64,000 nt of DNA from Flavobacterium sp. FEMGT703F. Lineage in GTDB: Bacteria; Bacteroidota; Bacteroidia; Flavobacteriales; Flavobacteriaceae. Within the stretch, counting starts at the first letter, position 1, and the number at the start of each line of letters is the position of its first letter. The notes beneath the pieces are model-generated. The model was given only the letters and a program-made list of their open reading frames with translations, searched no databases and was not told the origin of the DNA. The position numbers and the translations under genes were made by a program. The stretch is taken from NCBI GenBank assembly GCA_002786385.1, contig PGCN01000003.1, forward strand, positions 62,001 through 126,000, read 5' to 3'. Shown one piece after another: positions 27,120 to 36,256 of this stretch.

Positions 27120-28084
27120 TATACGATGCCTTCTTTTAAAATATCGTGTAAATGAATCACACCTTTGTATTCGTCTTGGTCAATAACCACCAGTTGCGTA
27201 ATGGAAAAATCCTCTAAAATATTCAAAGCATCGCTTACCAAATCGGTCGATTTGATTCTTTTCGGGTTTACCGTCATGATGTCTTTGGCAGTTAAGCCTG
27301 TAATGGTTTCGGTTTTATTGAGCATTCTTCGGATGTCACCATCAGTAATGATTCCGATTACTTTGTCATTTTCCACCACAGCCGTTACACCCAAACGCTT
27401 TTCGGAAATTTCCATAATCACCGTTTTGATGTTGGCCTCAGGTGTTACAAGCGGTTTGTGTGTTGTGTCTAACATATCGCCAACTCTAAGCAACAATTTC
27501 TTGCCTAAAGCACCACCGGGATGGTATTTGGCAAAATCTTCTGCGGTAAATTGACGCATTTCCATCAAGCAAACGGCCAAGGCATCGCCCATCACCAATT
27601 GTGCTGTTGTGCTGTTGGTAGGTGCTAAATTGTTCGGGCAAGCCTCGCTCTCCACATAAGTATTTAATACAAAATCGGCTTCTTTACCTAAAAATGAAGT
27701 TGTATTTCCGGTGATGGCGATGAGTTTGTTGCCAAATCTTTTCAACAATGGCACCAATACTTTGATCTCCGGACTGTTGCCGCTTTTGGAGATGCAAATC
27801 ACTACATCGCCCGGTTGTACCATGCCCAAATCACCATGAATGGCTTCAGAAGCATGAAGAAACAAAGAAGGGGTTCCGGTAGAATTTAAAGTGGCTACTA
27901 TTTTTTGTGCAATGATGGCACTTTTTCCGATTCCGGTGACTACTAATCGTCCCGAAGATTGGTAAATAATTTCTACAGCTTTAACAAAATCCTCTGTCAA
28001 AAAATCAACCAATCGTGAAATCGCTTCACTTTCAGCTAAAATGGTCTGTTGCGCAGAGGCTAAAATGGTTTCTTTTGAGATCAA
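27119..28084 (-). CDS. kdsD: Arabinose-5-phosphate isomerase (KdsD/KpsF family)
   Basis: The enzyme interconverts ribulose 5-phosphate and arabinose 5-phosphate for Kdo synthesis in LPS. The 321-residue protein has an N-terminal SIS domain (VVTGIGKSAIIAQK; FLHASEAIHGDLG; CISKSGNSPEI). Two CBS domains follow (near residues 205-260 and 275-321). The start is a TTG at 28084, since no ATG gives a complete domain. Its terminal base overlaps tatC. It runs divergently from recQ. Confidence 0.93.
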   Translation of the reverse strand: MISKETILASAQQTILAESEAISRLVDFLTEDFVKAVEIIYQSSGRLVVTGIGKSAIIAQKIVATLNSTGTPSLFLHASEAIHGDLGMVQPGDVVICISKSGNSPEIKVLVPLLKRFGNKLIAITGNTTSFLGKEADFVLNTYVESEACPNNLAPTNSTTAQLVMGDALAVCLMEMRQFTAEDFAKYHPGGALGKKLLLRVGDMLDTTHKPLVTPEANIKTVIMEISEKRLGVTAVVENDKVIGIITDGDIRRMLNKTETITGLTAKDIMTVNPKRIKSTDLVSDALNILEDFSITQLVVIDQDEYKGVIHLHDILKEGIV

Positions 28085-28131
28085 AATTGTACGAATATAA
28101 AATTTGTGTGTGTAAAAGAAAGTCGTATCTT

Positions 28132-28139
28132 TATGTTTG
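28132..28139 (+). promoter_or_regulatory. TAnnTTTG -7 box for recQ
   Basis: TATGTTTG lies 31 bases before the recQ ATG. A TTTG at 28103-28106 is 25 bases upstream, longer than the usual spacing. Confidence 0.45.
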
Positions 28140-28170
28140 CAAATTTATGTAAAAATACCATTAAAGCAGA

Positions 28171-30366
28171 ATGAATTTAGACGAAATTGACATCCACGCA
28201 GCATTAAAAAAATATTTTGGTTTCAGCCAATTTAAAGGATTACAGGAAGAAGTCATAAAAAGTATTATTGCTAAGCAAAATACATTCGTTATCATGCCAA
28301 CGGGCGGCGGGAAATCATTATGTTACCAACTGCCCGCTCTCATACAAGAAGGAACTGCCATCGTAGTTTCACCTTTAATTGCTTTGATGAAAAATCAGGT
28401 AGATGCCATTCGAAGTTTGTCTTCTGAAAACGGCATCGCCCATGTGTTGAATTCCTCTCTTACCAAAACCGAAATCAATCAGGTTAAAAAAGATATTACT
28501 TCCGGTATAACCAAATTGTTGTATGTCGCTCCCGAATCGTTGACCAAAGAGGAATACGTAGAGTTTTTACAAAGCGTTACTATCTCTTTCGTAGCCATCG
28601 ATGAAGCGCATTGTATATCCGAATGGGGACATGATTTCCGACCGGAATACCGCAACTTGAGACAAATCATCAAGCAATTGGGCGATGTGCCGGTTATTGG
28701 TTTAACGGCAACGGCAACGCCAAAAGTGCAGGAAGACATTCTTAAAAATTTGGACATGACAGACGCCAAAACTTTCAAAGCGTCGTTCAACCGTCCGAAT
28801 TTGTTTTATGAAGTACGCACCAAAACCAAAAATATTGAAGCGGATATCATCCGCTTTATCAAACAAAACAAAGGCAAGTCGGGAATTATTTACTGTTTGA
28901 GCCGCAAGAAGGTTGAAGAAATTGCCGAAGTGCTCCAAGTAAACGGTATTAGTGCCGTTCCGTATCACGCCGGATTAGACGCTAAAACCCGCGCCAAACA
29001 CCAAGACATGTTCCTGATGGAAGATGTAGAAGTGGTGGTGGCGACTATTGCCTTCGGAATGGGAATCGACAAACCGGACGTTCGTTTTGTAATTCACCAC
29101 GATATTCCGAAATCTCTTGAAAGTTACTACCAGGAAACCGGTCGTGCCGGACGTGATGGCGGCGAAGGTCATTGTTTGGCTTATTATTCCTATAAAGATG
29201 TAGAAAAACTCGAAAAGTTCATGTCGGGTAAGCCGGTGGCCGAACAGGAAATTGGTTTTGCCTTGTTGCAAGAAGTGGTGGCCTATGCCGAAACTTCGAT
29301 TTCCAGACGTAAATTTTTATTGCACTATTTCGGAGAAGAATTTGATAGTGAAACCGGTGAAGGCGCCGACATGGATGACAATGTCAGAAATCCGAAAACC
29401 AAAGTCGAAGCCAAAGATCAAGTCAAAATGTTGTTGGAAGTGGTTCGCGATACCAAACATTTGTATAAATCCAAAGAAGTGGTATTTACTTTAATTGGTC
29501 GCGTAAATGCCACCATCAAAGCACACCGAACCGATACGCAGAAATTCTTCGGTTGCGGTGCTAACTACGATGAGCGTTATTGGATGGCCTTAATCCGACA
29601 AGTTTTGGTAGACGGATTGCTAACCAAAGACATCGAAACCTACGGTATTTTGAAAGTTTCTGAACGAGGTCAAGCATTCATTCAAAATCCAACTTCTTTC
29701 TTAATGTCGGAAGACCACGAATACAGTGAAAATGAAGACGAGGCCATAGTAACAGCCTCTAAATCGAGTGGCACAGCCGATGAAGCTTTAATGGCGATGC
29801 TCCGCGAATTGCGAAAAAAAGTGGCCAAAAAATTAGGTGTTCCTCCGTTTGTAGTTTTTCAAGATCCGTCTTTGGAAGACATGGCGCTGAAATACCCGAT
29901 TAATGTTGACGAATTGAGCAATGTGCACGGCGTAGGCGAAGGCAAAGCCAAAAAATATGGTAAAGATTTCGTAGAATTGATTGCCCGCTATGTAGAAGAC
30001 AACGACATCATTCGCCCGGATGATTTGGTGGTAAAATCTACCGGAGCCAACTCGTCTAACAAATTATACATCATTCAAAACATTGACCGAAAACTGTCCT
30101 TGGAAGATATTGCCAAAGCCAAAGGCATGAATATGGATACCTTGCTCAAAGAGATGGAGCAAATTGTCTATTCCGGAACTAAACTCAATATCGACTATTG
30201 GATCAATGAGATTTTAGACGAAGAGCAACAAGAAGAAATTCACGATTATTTTATGGATTCCGAATCCGATAAAATTGAAGAAGCCCTCAAAGAATTCGAT
30301 GGCGATTACGATATAGAAGAACTCCGATTGATGCGGATTAAATTCATCAGCGAAGTAGCGAATTAG
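28171..30366 (+). CDS. recQ: ATP-dependent DNA helicase RecQ, zinc-site-lacking form
   Basis: This 731-residue superfamily 2 helicase acts in recombination and replication-fork repair. The motifs are complete: Walker A MPTGGGKSLCYQ, DEAHC near residue 147, TATATPKVQ, and ETGRAGRDGG (motif VI). The RQC region has SRRKFLLHYFGEEFDSETG near residue 377, in place of the CRR...CxxC zinc-binding segment. None of the four cysteines of the E. coli zinc site is found, so zinc binding is probably lost. An HRDC domain follows (AMLRELRKKVAKKLGVPPF). The C-terminal 120 residues are acidic, with further helical domains. It ends in a strong terminator. Confidence 0.95.
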   Translation: MNLDEIDIHAALKKYFGFSQFKGLQEEVIKSIIAKQNTFVIMPTGGGKSLCYQLPALIQEGTAIVVSPLIALMKNQVDAIRSLSSENGIAHVLNSSLTKTEINQVKKDITSGITKLLYVAPESLTKEEYVEFLQSVTISFVAIDEAHCISEWGHDFRPEYRNLRQIIKQLGDVPVIGLTATATPKVQEDILKNLDMTDAKTFKASFNRPNLFYEVRTKTKNIEADIIRFIKQNKGKSGIIYCLSRKKVEEIAEVLQVNGISAVPYHAGLDAKTRAKHQDMFLMEDVEVVVATIAFGMGIDKPDVRFVIHHDIPKSLESYYQETGRAGRDGGEGHCLAYYSYKDVEKLEKFMSGKPVAEQEIGFALLQEVVAYAETSISRRKFLLHYFGEEFDSETGEGADMDDNVRNPKTKVEAKDQVKMLLEVVRDTKHLYKSKEVVFTLIGRVNATIKAHRTDTQKFFGCGANYDERYWMALIRQVLVDGLLTKDIETYGILKVSERGQAFIQNPTSFLMSEDHEYSENEDEAIVTASKSSGTADEALMAMLRELRKKVAKKLGVPPFVVFQDPSLEDMALKYPINVDELSNVHGVGEGKAKKYGKDFVELIARYVEDNDIIRPDDLVVKSTGANSSNKLYIIQNIDRKLSLEDIAKAKGMNMDTLLKEMEQIVYSGTKLNIDYWINEILDEEQQEEIHDYFMDSESDKIEEALKEFDGDYDIEELRLMRIKFISEVAN

Positions 30367-30369
30367 AAT

Positions 30370-30396
30370 AGAGAAGCCAAGGCTTCTCTTTTTTTA
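30370..30396 (+). terminator. Intrinsic terminator after recQ
   Basis: An 8-base stem (30370-30377 with 30382-30389) closes a CAAG loop and is followed by seven T's. It lies 4 bases after the recQ stop. Confidence 0.85.
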
Positions 30397-30633
30397 TGGA
30401 ATGTACAATTCGCCTCGGTGTGGTTTTAAAGCATCTCGCATCGGTATCATTTGCTCGTCATTCACTACAATAAAAGCAATAGCGTGCATTTCGTTTTTAC
30501 TTTCAAACCCTGTAATGGTTATTGGTAATTTTTCCATAGCAATGAATTCTTTCAAATGAATTTCATGATGTTCCGCCGTTTTAGCCGAAGCCGGTCCGCG
30601 AAAATCCCAAATGAGTTTGATTAGTCTAGACAT
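30394..30633 (-). CDS. Conserved hypothetical protein, about 79 residues
   Basis: The start is taken at MSRLIKLIWDFRGP (30633); upstream codons would run into the promoter of the divergent DUF2891 gene. The small protein has HHEIHLKEF and NEMHAIAFIVV segments with several histidines, ending in KPHRGELYIP. I recognise a similar small protein as recurrent in flavobacteria but know no function. The histidines could bind metal, which is speculation. Confidence 0.65.
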   Translation of the reverse strand: MSRLIKLIWDFRGPASAKTAEHHEIHLKEFIAMEKLPITITGFESKNEMHAIAFIVVNDEQMIPMRDALKPHRGELYIP

Positions 30634-30643
30634 AAAAACGAAA

Positions 30644-30676
30644 TTGTTCGGCAAAGTTAACTTTTTGCTACATTTG
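30644..30676 (+). promoter_or_regulatory. Bacteroidota-type promoter for the DUF2891 gene
   Basis: TTG at 30644-30646 and TACATTTG at 30669-30676 are separated by 22 bases. The ATG follows 15 bases later, at 30692. Confidence 0.6.
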
Positions 30677-30691
30677 AAAAAAAGCAAATCC

Positions 30692-31744
30692 ATGAAATAT
30701 CTCCTTTATATATTACTTTGGGTCAGTGGTACAGTTGGAGCACAAGAATTAACACTCGAACAAGCCAATCATTTAGCATCTTTACCCTTAAAATGCCTGC
30801 AACAGGAATATCCCAACAAACTGGGACAAATGTTGTTGGACAGTACCGAAATACAATCGCCCAAGCAATTGCATCCTGCTTTTTATGGTTGTTTCGATTG
30901 GCATTCATCGGTTCACGGTCATTGGAGTTTGGTGTTTTTGCTGAAGCGATTTCCAAATCTGGCGAATCGACAGACAATTATTCAAAAGCTTAAAACCAAT
31001 TTGTCTAAAGCCAATATTCAGGTGGAAATAGATTATTTGAACAAAAAACACGAAAAATCGTTTGAGCGAATGTACGGTTGGACTTGGTTGCTCAAACTCC
31101 AATTGGAACTGGAAACTTCAGCCGAACCGTTTGCGCAGGAGTTGGCCCAAAATTTAAAACCCTTATCTGAAATTATAGTCGATAGATACATCGAGTTTTT
31201 ACCTAAACTACTGTATCCTGTTAGGGTAGGTACACACACTAATACCGCCTTCGGATTGACCTTTGCTTGGGATTATGCAGTGCATTCTAAAAACCAACTA
31301 TTCCAACAAGCCATCCGTGACAATGCAGTTCGAATGTTCGCTAAAGATGAAAATTGTCCTTTTACTTGGGAACCGAGCGGGACAGATTTCCTGTCGCCCT
31401 GTTTGGAAGAAATGGCTTTGATGCAAAGGGTTTTACCGGAAGGCGACTTCCTGATTTGGCTTAAAAAGTTCGCTCCGCAACTCTTTTCCAAGAAGTTTTC
31501 TTGGGAAGTGGCTCGTGTTTCCGATCGAACCGATGGTCATTTGGTGCATCTTGACGGACTCAATTTTAGCCGTGCGTGGAATTTATACGGATTACTTCAT
31601 CGCTATCCAAAGCAGTTTTCGCATTTGAAAGCATTGGCCGATTTTCACTTCAACTTTTCATTGCCTTCGGTAGTCGACGGCAATTATGAAGGTGAGCATT
31701 GGTTGGCTTCGTTTGCCTTGCGCGCTTTTGAAGAAAAAAAGTAA
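30692..31744 (+). CDS. DUF2891 family secreted protein
   Basis: This 350-residue protein has a signal peptide (MKYLLYILLWVSGTVGAQ). A largely helical DUF2891 domain follows, with HPAFYGCFDWHSSVHGHWSL, RMYGWTWLLKL, VRVGTHTNTAFGL, WEPSGTDFLSPCLEE and DRTDGHLVHLDGLNFSRAW. The conserved Trp, His and Asp pattern resembles an (alpha/alpha) toroid fold like that of glycan-processing enzymes, but the activity is not established. The ATG at 30692 follows a promoter; an extended form from 30611 would overlap the divergent gene. Confidence 0.85.
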   Translation: MKYLLYILLWVSGTVGAQELTLEQANHLASLPLKCLQQEYPNKLGQMLLDSTEIQSPKQLHPAFYGCFDWHSSVHGHWSLVFLLKRFPNLANRQTIIQKLKTNLSKANIQVEIDYLNKKHEKSFERMYGWTWLLKLQLELETSAEPFAQELAQNLKPLSEIIVDRYIEFLPKLLYPVRVGTHTNTAFGLTFAWDYAVHSKNQLFQQAIRDNAVRMFAKDENCPFTWEPSGTDFLSPCLEEMALMQRVLPEGDFLIWLKKFAPQLFSKKFSWEVARVSDRTDGHLVHLDGLNFSRAWNLYGLLHRYPKQFSHLKALADFHFNFSLPSVVDGNYEGEHWLASFALRAFEEKK

Positions 31745-31755
31745 TTCGATTTGTT

Positions 31756-31763
31756 TACTTTTG
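31756..31763 (+). promoter_or_regulatory. TAnnTTTG -7 box for the FAD dehydrogenase gene
   Basis: TACTTTTG lies 14 bases before the ATG at 31778, just after the DUF2891 stop. No well-spaced -33 element is seen. Confidence 0.45.
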
Positions 31764-31777
31764 CTGAAAATTAAATC

Positions 31778-33340
31778 ATGCCACGCGAATTACTTTTTCA
31801 AGTCTCTCCCGAAACCGCCCACAATGAAGTTCTGCTGAACGAACAAGTAGCCAAGTTGTTTCAAGTTGCCGTGAGCGACATTCAAAAAGTAGTGGTTGTA
31901 AAGCGTTCTATTGACGCCCGTCAAAAAGCCATTAAGTTCAATATCAAGGCGAATGTTTTTCTGAAAGGCGATACCTATTCGGAATCTGCCATCGAACTGC
32001 CGGAGTATCCTAACGTCAGCAATGCTCAAGAAGTAATTGTAGTAGGCGCTGGACCGGCCGGATTATTTGCTGCCTTGCAATTGATAGAATCTGGTCTAAA
32101 ACCAATAGTTATTGAACGAGGGAAAGATGTGCGTGGTCGCCGCCGTGATTTAAAAGCCATCAACCGCGACCATATTGTTAACGAAGATTCCAATTATTGT
32201 TTCGGAGAAGGTGGCGCCGGAACGTATTCCGATGGTAAATTGTACACGCGTTCTAAAAAGCGAGGCGATGTCGACCGAATTTTAAGGCTGTTAGTGGCTT
32301 TTGGAGCTACTCCTGATATTTTAGTCGAAGCGCATCCGCATATTGGTACCAACAAATTGCCACAGATTATTCAGGATATTCGAGAAAAAATCATCGAGTG
32401 CGGCGGACAAGTATTGTTTGAAACAAGGGTGACCGACTTTATTGTTAAAAGCAATGAAATACAAGGAATAATTACCCAAAACGGCGATACTATTTCGGCC
32501 AATAAAGTCATTTTAGCTACCGGACATTCCGCTCGTGATATTTTTGAATTGTTAGACCGAAAGAAAATCCTAATCGAAGCCAAACCTTTTGCCTTGGGCG
32601 TTCGCGCTGAACATCCGCAGGAGCTAATCGATAAAATCCAATACAGTTGTGATTTCAGAGGTGAGTATTTGCCTCCGGCGCCGTATTCGATAGTGAAGCA
32701 AGTCAACGGCCGCGGCATGTATTCGTTTTGTATGTGTCCGGGTGGTGTGATTGCGCCTTGTGCTACCAGTCCGGGTGAAGTGGTAACCAACGGTTGGTCG
32801 CCTTCCAAACGCGATCAAGCTACTGCTAATTCCGGCATAGTAGTCGAATTAAAATTAGAAGATTTTAAGCCTTTTGCCAAGTTCGGAGCGCTGGCCGGCA
32901 TGGAATTCCAAAAAGCCATCGAGCAAAAAGCGTGGCATTTGGCAGGTCAAACCCAAAAAGTACCGGCGCAACGCATGGTTGATTTTACCCAAAATAAATT
33001 GTCTTCCTCTATTCCTAAAACGTCTTATGTTCCGGGAACGACTTCGGTAGAACTTGGACAGGTATTTCCCGGTTTTTTAACCCAAATCATGCGTGAAGGT
33101 TTTGTACAGTTCGGCAAATCTATGCGCGGGTACATGACAAACGAGGCAATCCTGCACGCGCCCGAAAGTCGTACCTCTTCTCCGGTCAGAATTCCACGCG
33201 ACCACGAAACCTTAGAGCATCTGCAAATCAAAGGCTTGTATCCTTGTGGTGAAGGTGCCGGTTTTGCAGGTGGTATCATTTCCGCAGCTATCGATGGCGA
33301 AAAATGTGCGCTTAAAATTGCCGAAAGTCTCCTAAAATAA
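31778..33340 (+). CDS. FAD-dependent dehydrogenase, uncharacterised (COG2509-like)
   Basis: This 520-residue flavoprotein has an N-terminal RNA-binding-like alpha/beta domain (residues 1-80). A Rossmann FAD-binding site is at VIVVGAGPAGLFAALQLIESG (about 87-107) with the acidic end VIERGKD. FGEGGAGTYSDGKLYTR, KVILATGHSARDIF, a cysteine-rich MYSFCMCPGG segment and the C-terminal FAD loop LYPCGEGAGFAGGIISAA complete the family pattern. The substrate is unknown. The MCPGG motif is typical of this oxidoreductase group. It is monocistronic by appearance. Confidence 0.88.
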   Translation: MPRELLFQVSPETAHNEVLLNEQVAKLFQVAVSDIQKVVVVKRSIDARQKAIKFNIKANVFLKGDTYSESAIELPEYPNVSNAQEVIVVGAGPAGLFAALQLIESGLKPIVIERGKDVRGRRRDLKAINRDHIVNEDSNYCFGEGGAGTYSDGKLYTRSKKRGDVDRILRLLVAFGATPDILVEAHPHIGTNKLPQIIQDIREKIIECGGQVLFETRVTDFIVKSNEIQGIITQNGDTISANKVILATGHSARDIFELLDRKKILIEAKPFALGVRAEHPQELIDKIQYSCDFRGEYLPPAPYSIVKQVNGRGMYSFCMCPGGVIAPCATSPGEVVTNGWSPSKRDQATANSGIVVELKLEDFKPFAKFGALAGMEFQKAIEQKAWHLAGQTQKVPAQRMVDFTQNKLSSSIPKTSYVPGTTSVELGQVFPGFLTQIMREGFVQFGKSMRGYMTNEAILHAPESRTSSPVRIPRDHETLEHLQIKGLYPCGEGAGFAGGIISAAIDGEKCALKIAESLLK

Positions 33341-33423
33341 ATTAATTTTCATTTTTGTTTTAAAAAAGTAGGGTGGTGGCCTTTTGCGTTGTCTAACCTT
33401 AAAACACTAAATCATAAATCAAA

Positions 33424-34746
33424 ATGAAAAAGCTAAAAATTTTACTCTTATTATTGACCGTTTCGGTAGCCGGTTTTTATTCTTGTTCCGATAACGATCC
33501 GGTAGAAAACGAGATTGTGACTTCCAAAAGTGTCGCTTTGCGTACTACTTTAAACGAAATTAAAAAAGCCAACAACATCAGTGGCAGAAATGCCAATACG
33601 CCGCAAGACCAGTTGTTCTGCTTTCAATTTGTTTATCCTTTGACTTTGTCTTATAACGATGGCACTGTGATTACAGTGGCTACCGAAGCAGGCTTGTTGG
33701 ATATTTTAAGCGCAGAAACTGAGACTTTATTCATTACCGGTATCGCCTTTCCTTTTCAAGTGCAACAAGAAGGCGCGATTACTACCTTTGACGACGAAGC
33801 TGAATTTTTCGCTTTGGTTGAGGGTTGCGGATTTAACACGATTAACGATGATGTATTGCAATTTGGTTGTTTCCAAATGATTTTTCCAATTTCTGTAATT
33901 AACAGTAACGGAGCCACTATAGTTGTAAATACTCAAGGAGAATTGGAATCGATGTTGATAGTTGGTGATGTAGTAGATTTGGTTTTTCCTTTTAATGTCA
34001 CTCAAAATAATGAAGTTATTGAAGTCAACAGTTTGAATGAATTGTTTGATTTGTATGATGATTGCGATGGCAATTCAGGATCTTGTATTTGTACTGCCGA
34101 TTACAATCCGGTTTGTGTGCAAACTGCAAATGGTATCGTAGAATATTCCAATATTTGTTTGGCAGAGTGTGATGGTTATACCCAAAATGATTTGGTTCCT
34201 TGTGCACCAACTTGCAATATCACCAATGTAACCGCTACGCCGGGAACTTGTAATACAGACGGTACTTATCCTTTGACCGTTGATTTTGATTATGCCAATA
34301 CAGATTCTGCCTATTTTTCAGTGTACAACTCTTTAGGAGCTTGGGTTGGAACCTATCTTTTATCCGATTTACCGGTAACCATCCCGAGTTATCCGAGTCT
34401 AGGTTCAGCTTCAGATTATTTTGTAATCAGAATAGGAAATAATTTCGATTGTAATGCTTCACAACAATGGGCAGCACCGGTTTGTCAAACTTCGTCTGGC
34501 AACTTTGGGGATCAATTAGGGACTTGCTTTAATATTGCTTTCCCGGTACAAATTCAGTCGCAAGGTGCTTTGGTAACTGCCAATGACAACGGCACTGTTT
34601 TACAATACTATTTCCCGGCTCAATCTAATATTCCGGCTTTTGTATATCCGTTAACGCTCATATTTAATACACCAACCGGTCAGGTTTCTGTTACTGTGGC
34701 CAATCAAGCCGGCTTAGAAGCAGCTATAGCGGCTAATTGTAATTAA
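33424..34746 (+). CDS. Repeat lipoprotein with Kazal-like domain
   Basis: This 440-residue protein has a lipoprotein signal with Cys21 (SVAGFYSC). It is built from six half-repeats with the loose pattern [FY]-P-hydrophobic...G...V...L...C, at residues 66-95, 107-135, 149-178, 187-214, 368-396 and 406-439. They pair into three full repeats. Between the second and third is a Kazal-like cysteine pattern at 221-251 (C221, C223, C231, C245, C249, with YSN before C245), followed by a beta-rich region at 263-355. Kazal domains usually inhibit serine proteases; that role here is inference. It lies 74 bases upstream of the ECF sigma gene. I do not recognise the repeat family. Confidence 0.8.
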   Translation: MKKLKILLLLLTVSVAGFYSCSDNDPVENEIVTSKSVALRTTLNEIKKANNISGRNANTPQDQLFCFQFVYPLTLSYNDGTVITVATEAGLLDILSAETETLFITGIAFPFQVQQEGAITTFDDEAEFFALVEGCGFNTINDDVLQFGCFQMIFPISVINSNGATIVVNTQGELESMLIVGDVVDLVFPFNVTQNNEVIEVNSLNELFDLYDDCDGNSGSCICTADYNPVCVQTANGIVEYSNICLAECDGYTQNDLVPCAPTCNITNVTATPGTCNTDGTYPLTVDFDYANTDSAYFSVYNSLGAWVGTYLLSDLPVTIPSYPSLGSASDYFVIRIGNNFDCNASQQWAAPVCQTSSGNFGDQLGTCFNIAFPVQIQSQGALVTANDNGTVLQYYFPAQSNIPAFVYPLTLIFNTPTGQVSVTVANQAGLEAAIAANCN

Positions 34747-34781
34747 TTGTATCTGTAAATTGGGAAGAATATCAATTACGG

Positions 34782-34805
34782 CACAACCTTATTCCTAAGG
34801 TTGTG
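34782..34805 (+). terminator. Perfect hairpin between the repeat lipoprotein and sigma factor genes
   Basis: A 10-base perfect stem (34782-34791 with 34796-34805) closes a TTCC loop. There is no T-tract after it, so it may be an mRNA-stabilising or attenuating hairpin rather than a classical terminator. It ends 15 bases before the sigma gene ATG. Confidence 0.5.
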
Positions 34806-34820
34806 TCTGTATTGTAAGCT

Positions 34821-35345
34821 ATGAAAAACGAAAATCAAAAAGCTACACTCTGTTCCGAGTCGGTATTCCGTTCGGTTTTTGACACTAATTTTAAAGTGTT
34901 GCGGAACTTTTTGGTTTATAAATTCAGAGGCGATATTGAAAGTGCTGAAGATATTGCCCAAAATGCCTTTGTTAAACTTTGGGAAAATTGCGGGATATTG
35001 CAACCCGAGCAAGCCAAAAGCTTTTTGTACACTACAGCCATTCGATTGTCATTGAATACCATAAAACACAACCAAGTGGTTACTAATTTTGAGTTGCAAT
35101 TCCAAGCCAAATCAGCACACAAAGAGTCGCCTGAATTTTTGATGGAAGCCTCCGAATTGAAAGACCAATTGGAAAAAGCCATCAATGAGTTACCCGAAAA
35201 ACAAAGAACAGTATTCTTGATGAATCGCTTCGATAACCAATCGTATACCGAAATTGCGGCTGCTTTGGATTTATCGGTAAAAGCAGTGGAAAAACGAATG
35301 CATCTGGCCTTGTTGTCATTGAGAAAAGTAGTCAAAAACGTTTGA
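34821..35345 (+). CDS. ECF-type RNA polymerase sigma factor
   Basis: This 174-residue sigma-70 family protein has region 2 (FRGDIESAEDIAQNAFVKLWEN, about residues 35-56) and region 4 (INELPEKQRTVFLMNRFDNQSYTEIAAALDLSVKAVEKRMHLAL, with the helix-turn-helix). The interdomain linker is short. It is followed at once by a FecR-type anti-sigma gene and a TonB receptor, the standard cell-surface signalling arrangement of Bacteroidota. It should drive transcription of the receptor set when the anti-sigma factor is triggered. The upstream lipoprotein gene may belong to the same regulon, an inference. Confidence 0.93.
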   Translation: MKNENQKATLCSESVFRSVFDTNFKVLRNFLVYKFRGDIESAEDIAQNAFVKLWENCGILQPEQAKSFLYTTAIRLSLNTIKHNQVVTNFELQFQAKSAHKESPEFLMEASELKDQLEKAINELPEKQRTVFLMNRFDNQSYTEIAAALDLSVKAVEKRMHLALLSLRKVVKNV

Positions 35346-35353
35346 AATTTAGT

Positions 35354-36256
35354 ATGATGGAAGCGCAAAACGAAACGTATTTATCCGATTGGTTGGCCAA
35401 TAAAATTACCGATGAACAATTAAAACAATTGGTTTTGGCGGAGGATTTTGAGGCTTATCAAAAGATAAAAATCGCCCTTGACGGATTGGAAATTAAGCCG
35501 CCCGACACGGAGCAAAATTTCGAAGCCATTCGACAAAAGTTAGTCGGTAAAACCCATACAAAACCCAAAGTTGTCTCGCTTTGGCGTTATGCTTCGATTG
35601 CGGCTTGTTTACTGGTTTTTATGGGAATCTATCATTTTTTTATCGCGCAAAATGACGTTATAACCGATTTTGGAAAATCCCGAGTGATTACTTTGGCGGA
35701 TAATTCTAAAGTATCGTTAAATGCCAAATCGACTTTGTCTTACGGTAATTTATTTGCTTATCAAAGAACCTTGCAACTTCAAGGTGAAGCTTTTTTTGAA
35801 GTCGAAAAAGGCAGTCCGTTTACCGTTCAAACACCATTAGGAGAAGTATTGGTGTTAGGAACCAAATTTAATGTCGTGGCCATAGGCGATTTGTTTGAAG
35901 TCAAGTGTTACGAAGGTAAAGTGAAAGTGTCACACCTAAACCAATCGACCATTGTCACACCGGGCGAAAGTGTTCGTTTTTACAACGGAACTTCGGAAAA
36001 TTGGGCGGAAACCACAACGGCTAAACCGACTTGGATTTCCGGAGAATCGTCTTTTAAAAAGGTACCGATGCGTTATGTGATTACCCAATTTCAAAACCAA
36101 TACAACGTGTCGGTCAAATATCCGAAACACATCGAGAATATCAAATTTACCGGCACTTTTACCCATAAAGATGCCAATGTGGCTTTGCAAAGTATATGTT
36201 TGCCATTACAATTAAAATGGAGTAAAAACAGCGGAACCATTATCCTTTCGGAATGA
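35354..36256 (+). CDS. FecR family anti-sigma factor
   Basis: This 300-residue inner-membrane protein has a cytoplasmic N-terminus (1-78) expected to bind the sigma factor and one membrane helix near residues 79-97 (YASIAACLLVFMGIYHFF). A periplasmic FecR domain follows (SRVITLADNSKVSLNAKSTL; GEAFFEVEKGSPFTVQTPLGEVLVLGTKFNV) and then a C-terminal STN-like domain (FKKVPMRYVITQFQNQYNV). The start is ATG 35354 or 35357; a TTG at 35342 is unlikely. The stop overlaps the receptor gene by 4 bases. Confidence 0.92.
   Translation: MMEAQNETYLSDWLANKITDEQLKQLVLAEDFEAYQKIKIALDGLEIKPPDTEQNFEAIRQKLVGKTHTKPKVVSLWRYASIAACLLVFMGIYHFFIAQNDVITDFGKSRVITLADNSKVSLNAKSTLSYGNLFAYQRTLQLQGEAFFEVEKGSPFTVQTPLGEVLVLGTKFNVVAIGDLFEVKCYEGKVKVSHLNQSTIVTPGESVRFYNGTSENWAETTTAKPTWISGESSFKKVPMRYVITQFQNQYNVSVKYPKHIENIKFTGTFTHKDANVALQSICLPLQLKWSKNSGTIILSE

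Noticed and set aside
32371..32808. A 145-codon open frame opposite the FAD-dependent dehydrogenase
   Set aside because: It is antisense to conserved FAD-binding and MCPGG segments and its translation has no protein-like pattern.
34916..35368. A 150-codon open frame opposite the sigma factor gene
   Set aside because: It overlaps almost all of a clear ECF sigma gene, and its composition follows the complementary codons.
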